Positions 9,442-16,989 of a stretch of 45,797 bases of DNA are shown here, in pieces (positions within the stretch are counted from its first letter, which is position 1; every line of letters begins with the position of its first letter). Both the position numbers and the translations under genes were made by a program. The notes below the pieces were generated by a model that saw nothing but the letters and a program-made list of their open reading frames with translations, made no database searches and was not told the DNA's origin. Location: positions 1-45,797 of the forward strand of contig DWXK01000071.1 of the NCBI GenBank assembly GCA_019119205.1, given 5' to 3'. Origin of the DNA: Candidatus Mediterraneibacter intestinavium. GTDB lineage: Bacteria > Bacillota > Clostridia > Lachnospirales > Lachnospiraceae.

Positions 9442-9501
9442 ATCGTGTTCTCTCAGAGAGTCCTCCTCCTGGTATGGTCTTTTGATATATATATATGACT
9501 T

Positions 9502-9529
9502 ATTATAGCCCATAAAGGAGAGAAAGCAA
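9502..9529 (-). promoter_or_regulatory. Promoter of the histidine kinase operon
   Basis: On the minus strand a TTGCTT -35 (9529-9524), 16-base spacer and perfect TATAAT -10 (9507-9502) lie about 60 bases before the kinase start. It would drive the kinase-regulator-glgX-S41-cyuA run. Confidence 0.6.
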
Positions 9530-9546
9530 AGGAAAACAGTGAGGGG

Positions 9547-9582
9547 TGACAATTGTCATATCCCTTTATGACACTGTACACT
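9547..9582 (+). promoter_or_regulatory. Candidate operator and promoter of the ABC exporter operon
   Basis: A perfect 12-bp palindrome TGACAATTGTCA (9547-9558) overlaps a possible TTGTCA -35 (9553-9558). An 18-base spacer leads to TACACT (9577-9582). It lies in the divergent spacer between the two-component and transporter genes, so it is the obvious candidate binding site for the response regulator. Confidence 0.45.
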
Positions 9583-9675
9583 ACAGCGCAGCAGAGAAAA
9601 GAGATATCATGAGAGCATAAAAGAAAAGCAGGGGATGTTCCCGGAGACATTTAACATTTACCAGGAGGGAGAAAG

Positions 9676-10605
9676 ATGATAAAGATAGAGAATCTGGTGA
9701 AACGATATGGTGTTACGGTGGCGCTGGACCACTTTAACCTGGAAGTAAAGGAGGGGGAGATATACGGGCTGCTGGGACCAAACGGCAGCGGAAAGACCAC
9801 GGCCATTAATTGTATGCTGGCACTGCTGAAATTTGATCGGGGCAGTATTAAGGTCATGGGAGAAGAGATGGCGCCGGACAACTATAAGATCAAGAGCCAG
9901 ATCGGCATCGTGATGCAGGATGTGGCAGTGTTTGAGGAACTGAACGTATGGGACAATATAGACTATTTCTGCAGTCTTTATGTGAAGGACAGGAAAAAAA
10001 GAAGAAGGCTGGTGGAGGACGCCATACAGTTCGTCGGGCTGGAGGAGTACCGGAAGGTATATCCGAAGAAACTCTCCGGCGGGCTTCTCCGGAGGCTTAA
10101 CATTGCCTGCGGGATCGCGCACAGGCCGAAGCTGATCATACTGGATGAGCCTACTGTGGCGGTGGATCCTCAGAGCAGAAACAGGATCCTGGAGGGAATC
10201 TGCGAGCTGAACCGGCAGGGGTCCACCATTGTATATACGTCTCATTATATGGAAGAGGTGGAGCAGATCTGCACACGGATCGCCATCATGGACCACGGCA
10301 GGAGCATCGCGGTGGGTGCAAAGGAAGAACTGAAGGGGATGATCAAGACCGGGGAGACCGTGACGATCGAGGCGGTGATCTTAAGCGGGGGAGATCTTGA
10401 GGAACTCAAAAAACTGCCTCATGTGTTCGACATACAGTATGAGGATCAGAAACTGGTGGTGCGGTGTACAAAGGCAAAACATAATCTGATCAATATCCTC
10501 AGGCTCCTTCAGGACCGGGAGATTCCCTTCGGAAGAGTATTTTCCGAGCTGCCTACATTAAACGACGTATTTTTAGAGATCACTGGAAAACAGCTCAGGG
10601 ATTAG
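9676..10605 (+). CDS. ABC exporter ATPase subunit (LnrL-like)
   Basis: 309 residues. The first 220 form a standard ABC ATPase: Walker A GPNGSGKTT (about 33-41), signature LSGGLLRRL (about 133), Walker B LIILDEPTVAVDP (about 153) and switch His in YTSHYMEEVEQIC. The Q-loop is GIVMQD. A C-terminal accessory region of about 80 residues follows (SELPTLNDVFLEITGKQLRD), as in ABC-2 drug exporters. The ATG is well placed after CCAGGAGGGAG. It is the first gene of a three-gene plus-strand operon (12-base gap to the next gene) divergent from the kinase and regulator. By family and arrangement it powers export or removal of a membrane-active compound; the substrate is unknown. Confidence 0.93.
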   Translation: MIKIENLVKRYGVTVALDHFNLEVKEGEIYGLLGPNGSGKTTAINCMLALLKFDRGSIKVMGEEMAPDNYKIKSQIGIVMQDVAVFEELNVWDNIDYFCSLYVKDRKKRRRLVEDAIQFVGLEEYRKVYPKKLSGGLLRRLNIACGIAHRPKLIILDEPTVAVDPQSRNRILEGICELNRQGSTIVYTSHYMEEVEQICTRIAIMDHGRSIAVGAKEELKGMIKTGETVTIEAVILSGGDLEELKKLPHVFDIQYEDQKLVVRCTKAKHNLINILRLLQDREIPFGRVFSELPTLNDVFLEITGKQLRD

Positions 10606-10617
10606 GGAGGGGAAGTT

Positions 10618-11766
10618 ATGCTGGATATGATACGGTACAGTTTTCTTACAAAGATCAAGAAAAGAGATCTGATCTTTTGGCCTCTTATCTTTCCGTTTGT
10701 GCTGGGGACAGTGATGTACTTTTCCATCGGGCAGATGGAAGAAGCGGATTTTGAGACAGTGCGGGCGGCGCTGGTCAGGGAAGCAGAACAGGAAAACAGC
10801 GCTGGGAAGAACAGTGGGGAAGAAATATTTCCATTTTTTCTCGAAAGTCTGGAAGAGGATTCGGATCTGATCCGGACGGAGGAGATGACAGAGGAGGAAG
10901 CGGTAAGGGCGCTTGAGAATGGAGAAATTGACGGGATTTATTATGACGGCGCGGATCCGTCGCTGACTGTGAGCGCCAGCGGATTCCCTCAGAGTATCCT
11001 GCAGATGGTCCTGGAGAGCTATATGGAAGGAAAGGAAACGCTGGAGGATGTGGCTTCTATCCACCCGGAAGGGCTTGAGGCGGCGGCAGGAGCCATGGAA
11101 GATTACGGCAATGTCCTGGAACAGGTCTCCCTGGGCGGAAAGACAACGGACGGAACGGTACAGTTCTTTTATGCTCTGCTGGGGATGGCGTGTCTGTACG
11201 GATGCTTTATCGGATACAGTTCCGCGATGGAGATCCAGGCAAATCTGTCTCCTCTTGCGGCAAGGCGGTGCGCGGGTCCGGTACACCGGCTGAGCCTGGT
11301 GGTGACGGAGATCCTGGTCTCGTTTGGGATCCACTTTGTAAATATGCTGCTCCTGCTGGCGTATATGAAGTTTGTCCTGAAGCTTGAGTTTGCGGGTTCT
11401 TATGTGGAAATGCTCCCGGTGGTGCTCATGGGCAGTATGATCGGAGTCACCATGGGGATGTTCATCACCAGTGTCGGAAAGATGGGCGAAGGCGTGAAAA
11501 TCGGGATCATGGTGGGAGCCTCCATGGCGCTGAGCTTCTGTGCCGGACTGATGAACCCGGATATAAAAAATGCGGTGGATAGAAGTATTCCTCTTCTCAA
11601 CCGCGTCAATCCGGCGGCGCTGATCTCGGACGCGCTGTACTGCCTCAATGTTTATGACGCGCCGGAGCGCTATGCGCAGGATATGATGATCCTGGCGGGT
11701 CTGTGCGTGCTGCTCACCGCAGGGACGTTTCTGATCATAAGGAGGGAACGCTATGTCAGTATTTAA
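10618..11766 (+). CDS. ABC-2 type permease (LnrM-like)
   Basis: 382 residues with the ABC-2 exporter permease layout. One hydrophobic segment lies near the N terminus (FWPLIFPFVLGTVMYF). A largely acidic extracytoplasmic domain of about 150 residues follows (EEAVRALENGEIDGIYYDG). Then come about five membrane segments from residue 180 onward, including FGIHFVNMLLLLAYM and MIGVTMGMFIT. The gene follows the ATPase by 12 bases and has GGGAGGGG before its ATG. Its end overlaps the next permease gene by 14 bases, consistent with coupled translation of a heteromeric transporter. The substrate cannot be read from the sequence. Confidence 0.85.
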   Translation: MLDMIRYSFLTKIKKRDLIFWPLIFPFVLGTVMYFSIGQMEEADFETVRAALVREAEQENSAGKNSGEEIFPFFLESLEEDSDLIRTEEMTEEEAVRALENGEIDGIYYDGADPSLTVSASGFPQSILQMVLESYMEGKETLEDVASIHPEGLEAAAGAMEDYGNVLEQVSLGGKTTDGTVQFFYALLGMACLYGCFIGYSSAMEIQANLSPLAARRCAGPVHRLSLVVTEILVSFGIHFVNMLLLLAYMKFVLKLEFAGSYVEMLPVVLMGSMIGVTMGMFITSVGKMGEGVKIGIMVGASMALSFCAGLMNPDIKNAVDRSIPLLNRVNPAALISDALYCLNVYDAPERYAQDMMILAGLCVLLTAGTFLIIRRERYVSI

Positions 11767-12904
11767 GGTATATATGAAAATCGCGAAAAAGAATATCGGG
11801 ATGATCCTCCTCTATCTGGTGATCTTTTTTGGCGTTACGGTCATGTTCCAGAGATTTGCCGGGGAGGAACCACAGGGGTACACGACAGAAAGTATTCCAG
11901 TAGGGATCGTTGATGAAGACGGAGGGACAGCAGCGGAAAGCCTGATCGATTATATCGGGCTGAGTAACGATGTGGTACTGCTTGAAAATGACACAGAGTC
12001 GCTGCAGGAAGAATTGTTCTACCGGAACGTGGATTATATCGTCCGGATCCCGGAGGGATTTATGGAGAAATGCATCCGGGGGGATGAGAGCCTGAAAGTG
12101 ACTGCCGTGCCGGGCACCTACACGGGACATTACGCGGAACAGCAGATCAGCAATTTTATAAACTTTGCCCGCAGTTATGCCGCTGCCGGGTTTACGGAAG
12201 AAGAGATCGCATCCGTTATGGCAGAGAGAACGCCGGCTGAGGTGAATCTTCTGGATCAGGGCGGAAACGGGGGACAAACGCCTTCCTACGCTTTCTTCTA
12301 CCGTTATCTTCCATATCTGTTTCTAAGCCTGCTCTGCTATGTGATGGGGTATATCCTGATGGGCTTTCGGAGAGGCAGTCTTCCAAGGAGGATGAGAGCC
12401 TCCGCGGTGCCTGCCCGGAGACAGAGCCTGGAAGGGCTTGCGGCGTCAGGGGTGATCGCTCTTGCACTGTGGGGAATCTGCACAGTGGCTTCTCTGACGG
12501 TGTACGGGAGGGGGTTCCTGACCGGCGGAAGGGCAGGATGGTATCTGCTCAATTCCTTTGTCCTGCTGATCGTATCGCTGACGCTGGCGTATCTGGTGGG
12601 AACGCTCGTAAAGACTTCCGACGCCCTGAACGGGAGCGTGAATATTCTTTCTCTCGGGATGTGCTTCCTCTGCGGCGTGTTCGTGGAAATGGACTACTTA
12701 AGCGGCGGTGTGAGAAAGGCGGCGCAGTTCCTGCCGGTGTACTGGTATGAGACAGTGAACGATCTGCTGACACAGAGCACGAAGATCGCAGGGAGCGTGC
12801 GGACGGAAGTGCTGGAGGGGATCGGGATCCAGCTTGTGTTCGCTGCGGCGTTTGTGTGTGTGACGCTTGCGGTGTCGAGGGAGAAAAAACAGAATGCTTA
12901 TTGA
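11753..12904 (+). CDS. ABC-2 type permease (LnrN-like)
   Basis: 383 residues, the same architecture as the preceding permease: an N-terminal membrane segment (IGMILLYLVIFFGVTVMF), an extracytoplasmic domain (about 45-185) and five to six C-terminal membrane segments (YLPYLFLSLLCYVMGYILMGF onward). The start ATG lies inside the end of the upstream gene and follows AAGGAGGG, so translation is coupled. It is the last gene of the exporter operon; its stop codon is embedded in a TTGACT hexamer that may be the -35 of the next gene. The two permeases probably form a heterodimer with the ATPase. Confidence 0.85.
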   Translation: MSVFKVYMKIAKKNIGMILLYLVIFFGVTVMFQRFAGEEPQGYTTESIPVGIVDEDGGTAAESLIDYIGLSNDVVLLENDTESLQEELFYRNVDYIVRIPEGFMEKCIRGDESLKVTAVPGTYTGHYAEQQISNFINFARSYAAAGFTEEEIASVMAERTPAEVNLLDQGGNGGQTPSYAFFYRYLPYLFLSLLCYVMGYILMGFRRGSLPRRMRASAVPARRQSLEGLAASGVIALALWGICTVASLTVYGRGFLTGGRAGWYLLNSFVLLIVSLTLAYLVGTLVKTSDALNGSVNILSLGMCFLCGVFVEMDYLSGGVRKAAQFLPVYWYETVNDLLTQSTKIAGSVRTEVLEGIGIQLVFAAAFVCVTLAVSREKKQNAY

Positions 12905-12930
12905 CTTTTCCCCCTGTTTTACTTTATGCT
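12901..12930 (+). promoter_or_regulatory. Possible promoter of the PurF-like gene
   Basis: TTGACT (12901-12906) and TATGCT (12925-12930) are separated by 18 bases, about 80 bases before the start of the PurF-like gene. The -35 overlaps the stop codon of the permease gene. Moderate match only. Confidence 0.4.
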
Positions 12931-13009
12931 TTATGGGTATTAACGTAATGAAAATATAAAGGACATGAGACTGCTTTACAGCAGAGAAGTATGAAGGAGG
13001 ACATATTTC

Positions 13010-14425
13010 ATGGGTGGATTTTTCGGTGTGGCATCGAAGAAGGATTGTGTACTGGAACTTTTTTACGGAGTTGATTATCACTCCCATCTTGGAACAAGGC
13101 GTGGAGGAATGGCGGTTTACGGTGCGGGCGGGTTCAACCGTGCCATACATAATATTGAGAATTCCCCGTTTCGGACAAAGTTCGAGCGGGATGTTGAGGA
13201 ACTGCAGGGGAATCTTGGGATCGGCTGTATCTCGGACTACGAGCCCCAGCCGCTGCTTCTTCAGTCCCATCTGGGGAGTTTTGCGATCACAACAGTGGGT
13301 AAGATCAATAATCAGGAGCAGATCCTAAAAAAGGCATATCAGGACGGCAGGACTCATTTCCTGGAGATGAGTGGAGGCCAGATCAACGCGACAGAACTGA
13401 TCGGCTCTCTGATCTGCAGAAAAGAGACTATCGCGGAGGGGATACGGTATGTTCAGGAACTGGTGGACGGATCCATGACTGTCCTGATCATGACAAAAGA
13501 AGGAATCTATGCGGCGAGGGATCTCCATGGAAGGACTCCGGTGGTCATAGGAAAGAAGGAGGACGCCTACTGTGTGTCCTTTGAGAATTTTGCCTATCTG
13601 AATCTTGGGTACGAGCATTACAAAGAACTTGGGCCCGGGGAGATCGTCTATATCACGCCGGAGAGCGTGGAGACGCTTGTGGAGCCTCAGTACAGTAAGA
13701 TGAAGATCTGCTCCTTCCTCTGGGTATACTACGGATACCCGACTTCCTCCTATGAAGGGGTGAATGTGGAAGAGATGCGTTACCGCTGCGGAAGTATGCT
13801 GGCAAAGAGAGACGGGGATTCGGTCCATCCGGATATTGTCGCCGGTGTGCCGGATTCCGGACTGGCACATGCCATCGGCTATGCAAATGAGTCCGGGATC
13901 CCCTATGCAAGACCATTTATCAAATACACCCCTACCTGGCCCAGGTCCTTCATGCCGACGAACCAGAGCCAGCGAGACCTGATCGCAAGGATGAAACTGA
14001 TCCCGGTGCAGGCTCTGATCGAGAATAAGAAGCTCCTTCTCATCGACGATTCGATCGTCCGGGGGACGCAGCTTAGGGAGACAACGGAATTTCTCTACCG
14101 GAGCGGGGCAAAGGAAGTCCATGTACGTCCTGCATGCCCGCCTCTGCTGTATGGATGCAAATATCTGAACTTCTCCAGATCGAAGTCGGAGATGGAACTG
14201 ATCACGAGGAGAGTGATCCGGGAGAGAGAAGGAGAAAACTGTTCTGAGGAAGTTCTGGAAGAATATACAAATCCGGATACCTGCCGTTACGCGCAGATGA
14301 TCGAGGAGATCCGGAGACTGCAGAATTTTACGACACTCCGCTACCACAGGCTGGATGACCTTCTTGCGTCCATCGGACTGGAACCCTGCAGAGTATGTAC
14401 CTACTGCTTTGACGGAAAAGAGTAA
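13010..14425 (+). CDS. PurF-like amidophosphoribosyltransferase paralogue lacking the catalytic Cys
   Basis: 471 residues with overall PurF architecture: an N-terminal glutamine amidotransferase (Ntn) domain and a C-terminal phosphoribosyltransferase domain. The PRPP loop is intact (LLLIDDSIVRGTQL, about 341-354). So are cysteines in the positions of the B. subtilis Fe-S ligands (KICSFLW; ACPPLLYGCKY; CRVCTYCF at the C terminus). True PurF begins its mature chain with Cys in a CGVFG motif. Here the start reads MGGFFGVAS, with no Cys, and the usual HNG oxyanion motif reads TVGK. Glutamine hydrolysis is therefore unlikely. The start is secure: AGGAGG lies 10 bases upstream, and no in-frame Cys-containing extension exists. 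It may use free ammonia or have a regulatory role. Confidence 0.8.
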   Translation: MGGFFGVASKKDCVLELFYGVDYHSHLGTRRGGMAVYGAGGFNRAIHNIENSPFRTKFERDVEELQGNLGIGCISDYEPQPLLLQSHLGSFAITTVGKINNQEQILKKAYQDGRTHFLEMSGGQINATELIGSLICRKETIAEGIRYVQELVDGSMTVLIMTKEGIYAARDLHGRTPVVIGKKEDAYCVSFENFAYLNLGYEHYKELGPGEIVYITPESVETLVEPQYSKMKICSFLWVYYGYPTSSYEGVNVEEMRYRCGSMLAKRDGDSVHPDIVAGVPDSGLAHAIGYANESGIPYARPFIKYTPTWPRSFMPTNQSQRDLIARMKLIPVQALIENKKLLLIDDSIVRGTQLRETTEFLYRSGAKEVHVRPACPPLLYGCKYLNFSRSKSEMELITRRVIREREGENCSEEVLEEYTNPDTCRYAQMIEEIRRLQNFTTLRYHRLDDLLASIGLEPCRVCTYCFDGKE

Positions 14426-14450
14426 AAAGCCGCAGAGCATCAATGATATC

Positions 14451-14480
14451 TTGACTGAAACGGTTGAAATACGGTATTAT
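14451..14480 (+). promoter_or_regulatory. Promoter of the XRE-Uma2 gene
   Basis: TTGACT (14451-14456), an 18-base spacer and TATTAT (14475-14480) precede the gene by about 50 bases. The -10 lies in the loop between the two arms of the 17-bp inverted repeat, and the spacer contains the left arm, so repeat binding would block RNA polymerase. Confidence 0.6.
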
Positions 14481-14511
14481 ATATAAAAGTTGCCGTATTT
14501 CAACCGTTTTT
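14458..14511. repeat. 17-bp perfect inverted repeat (operator or terminator)
   Basis: AAACGGTTGAAATACGG (14458-14474) and CCGTATTTCAACCGTTT (14493-14509) are perfect inverted copies around an 18-base AT-rich centre. The right arm runs into a five-T stretch. Two readings are possible: an operator bracketing the -10 box of the XRE-Uma2 gene, or the terminator of the upstream PurF-like gene. The length, perfect match and promoter overlap favour a protein-binding role, but both may hold. Confidence 0.7.
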
Positions 14512-14529
14512 GACGAAGGAGGAACGTAT

Positions 14530-15345
14530 ATGAATCTTTCACAGCTCCGGTATCATAAGCAGGAAAAGGGATATTCCATGGCAAAGCTCTCGGAATTGTC
14601 AGGGGTCCCGCTGGGGACGCTCCAGAAGATATTCAGCGGGGAGACGAAGTCGCCCAGGTCGTCTACCCTCGAAGCGCTGGAAGCAGTGCTTCTCCCAAAG
14701 GAGGAGCGGTATCCGGAAAAAGACGTGGGATTGACGGATGCTGTCAGGGAAGCTGAACCCGTGTATGGATCTGGGAACAGGAAGAAACAGGGGGAATATA
14801 CGCTGGAGGACTACTACGCCCTTCCGGACGAGAGGCGGGTGGAACTGCTCAACGGGGTCATCTATGACATGGCAGCGCCCAGTACGATCCACCAGTTTAT
14901 CATTCCAAAACTGACATTTTCCTTTGAAAACTATATCATGAAGAAAAAAGGAAAGTGCATCGTCTTCCCGTCGCCTGTGGATGTCCAGATCGACTGCGAT
15001 GACCGCACCATGCTCCAGCCCGACGTCCTGATCCTGTGCGACCGGTCCAAGCTGATCCGACGGTGCATCATGGGCGCGCCGGATCTGGTGATCGAGATCG
15101 CCTCGCCGTCTTCACTAAAGATGGACGGGAAGCTGAAGCTGGGGAAATATGCCCAGGCAGGCGTAAGGGAATACTGGATGATCGATCCGGACACGGAGAA
15201 GACTGTGGTATACTGGACGGATGAGACGGAGATCCCTGCCATATACGGACCGGAAGATGAGATCCCGGTGGGCATCTTCCGGGGAGAGCTGAAGATCCCG
15301 ATGAAGGAGATCTTCGGTCAGATCCGGGAACTGGGGATCGGGTGA
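14530..15345 (+). CDS. XRE-type HTH domain fused to a Uma2-family nuclease-like domain
   Basis: 271 residues from the ATG at 14530 (AGGAGG 7 bases upstream; an earlier in-frame TTG at 14464 has no ribosome site). Residues 1-60 form an XRE-like helix-turn-helix (YSMAKLSELSGVPLGTLQKIFSGETKSPR). From about residue 80 there is a Uma2 domain of the PD-(D/E)XK fold: VELLNGVIYDM, LQPDVLIL, LVIEIASPSS and KLGKYAQAGVREYWMIDP. The acidic residues and Lys expected of the nuclease core are all present. Uma2 proteins are often stand-alone; this fusion suggests a sequence-specific DNA-binding nuclease or an autoregulator. The function is not established for the family. Confidence 0.85.
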   Translation: MNLSQLRYHKQEKGYSMAKLSELSGVPLGTLQKIFSGETKSPRSSTLEALEAVLLPKEERYPEKDVGLTDAVREAEPVYGSGNRKKQGEYTLEDYYALPDERRVELLNGVIYDMAAPSTIHQFIIPKLTFSFENYIMKKKGKCIVFPSPVDVQIDCDDRTMLQPDVLILCDRSKLIRRCIMGAPDLVIEIASPSSLKMDGKLKLGKYAQAGVREYWMIDPDTEKTVVYWTDETEIPAIYGPEDEIPVGIFRGELKIPMKEIFGQIRELGIG

Positions 15346-15415
15346 ACCGTCAGAGCAGGAAAAGCGGAAAAAACGGCAGGAAAAAATAACAGGAGAGTGA
15401 CAGAGGGGATAGACA

Positions 15416-16822
15416 ATGGACAGAAGAGTGAAAGAAAAAGATTTGGGGATAGACTGGGGAAGGTTTTACAGGAATGTTATCGCACTTGTGATCCCAATGG
15501 CGCTGCAGAATCTGATCAATGTGGGCGTATCAGCAGCGGATGTGATCATGCTCGGAGGAGTAGGAGAGACGGCTCTTTCCGGAGCTTCTCTGGCGGGACA
15601 GGTTCAGTACATCATGACCTTGTTCCTGTTCGGACTGACATCGGGAGCAACGGTGCTCACTGCGCAATACTGGGGAAAAGGAGACCGGGACTCGATCGAG
15701 AAGATCCTGGGGATGGCAGTAAAAGCGGCAGTTTTTGTAACAGCCCTTTTTACCGTGGCGGCCCTTGCTGTGCCGGAGGTGCTGATGAGTATATTTACCA
15801 GTGACCCGGCAGTGACCGCAGAGGGGATACGATATCTGCGGATCGTGGCGTTCTCATATATGCTGATGGGGATCACTCAGGCATATCTCTATATCATGCG
15901 CAGCGTGGAACGTGTGATCGTGGCTACCGTGGTATATCTGCTCTCGCTCCTGTGTAATATTGTGCTGAACTCCATCTTTATCTTCGGGCTGATGGGCTGC
16001 CCAGCGATGGGAGTCAGAGGAGCTGCTCTGGGAACACTCTGTGCAAGGATCCTGGAGGTTATACTGGTGGCGGGATATGCCCGGCTTTTTAACCGTGATA
16101 TCAAACTTCGTATGAAATATGTGATCCATACTGACCGGATCCTGTTCCGGGATTTTATGAGATATGCTCTTCCGGTGGTGGTCAACGAAGTGATGTGGGG
16201 GCTTGGGACAGCGGCGAACACCGCGATCCTGGGGCATATGGGAAGCCCGGCAGTGGCGGCAAACTCAGTGGCCCAGGTGGCAAGACAGCTTGCCACGGTG
16301 GTGTCTTTCGGACTATCCAGTGCGGCAGCGATCTATCTGGGAAAGACCATTGGGGAGAAGAAGCAGGAGTACGCGAGGGAATATTCAAAACGTTTCATCC
16401 TGCTCAGCATCATAATGGGGGCTCTGGGAGGCGCAGTGATCCTTGCGGTGTCTCCTGTTGCGGCATCAGCACTCTCTTTGTCTGTGACGGCAAAAGAGTA
16501 TCTGAGGTTCATGTTTTTTGTCATGTCATACTTTGTGGTGGGACAGGCATTTAATACAACGATGGTGGTCGGAATCTTCCGGTCAGGAGGAGACACAAGG
16601 TTTGGCCTGATCCTTGATGTGACTACCATGTGGTGCTGTTCTATCCTCCTGGGGTTTATCGCGGCATTTGTATTGAAACTTAGTGTCCCGGCTGTATATG
16701 TGATCCTGATGAGTGATGAGATCATTAAGATCCCGATCACAACATGGCGGTACAGAAAATACAGATGGCTCAGGGATGTGACACGGGATAAAAGCGATGT
16801 TCAAGGGAGGCTGCCGGATTAA
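15416..16822 (+). CDS. MATE-family multidrug/sodium antiporter
   Basis: 468 residues, the usual MATE length, with about twelve hydrophobic segments arranged as two six-helix halves. Family marks include IPMALQNLINVGVSAADVIMLGGVGETALSGASLAGQ near the start and ALPVVVNEVMWGLGTAANTAILGHMG at the start of the second half. MATE proteins export cationic drugs or metabolites in exchange for sodium ions or protons across the cell membrane. The ATG at 15416 follows AGAGGGGAT. It is 70 bases after the XRE-Uma2 gene, with no obvious promoter between, so it may be cotranscribed. The substrate is not predictable. Confidence 0.93.
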   Translation: MDRRVKEKDLGIDWGRFYRNVIALVIPMALQNLINVGVSAADVIMLGGVGETALSGASLAGQVQYIMTLFLFGLTSGATVLTAQYWGKGDRDSIEKILGMAVKAAVFVTALFTVAALAVPEVLMSIFTSDPAVTAEGIRYLRIVAFSYMLMGITQAYLYIMRSVERVIVATVVYLLSLLCNIVLNSIFIFGLMGCPAMGVRGAALGTLCARILEVILVAGYARLFNRDIKLRMKYVIHTDRILFRDFMRYALPVVVNEVMWGLGTAANTAILGHMGSPAVAANSVAQVARQLATVVSFGLSSAAAIYLGKTIGEKKQEYAREYSKRFILLSIIMGALGGAVILAVSPVAASALSLSVTAKEYLRFMFFVMSYFVVGQAFNTTMVVGIFRSGGDTRFGLILDVTTMWCCSILLGFIAAFVLKLSVPAVYVILMSDEIIKIPITTWRYRKYRWLRDVTRDKSDVQGRLPD

Positions 16823-16880
16823 TGCCTGCCCCTGCTTTGTGAAACATTTCTAAACCCTTATAAAAGAAGTATGAACTCTA

Positions 16881-16908
16881 TTGACTCGTGTGTGATATAT
16901 AGTATTAT
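16881..16908 (+). promoter_or_regulatory. Promoter of the second Hsp70 gene
   Basis: TTGACT (16881-16886), a 16-base spacer and TATTAT (16903-16908) lie about 80 bases before the Hsp70 start. No CIRCE-type inverted repeat (TTAGCACTC-N9-GAGTGCTAA) is visible here, so HrcA control is not indicated. Confidence 0.6.
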
Positions 16909-16989
16909 TTTATATTAGGGCTTAAAATCAGGAATGGTGAGAGAATACCTGAATATGATAAGGCAGAAGAGGAAGGAGCAGCGCAGAAC

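Noticed and set aside
13325-14443. 372-residue minus-strand open frame
   Set aside because: Antisense to the PurF-like gene, whose motifs are clear on the plus strand.
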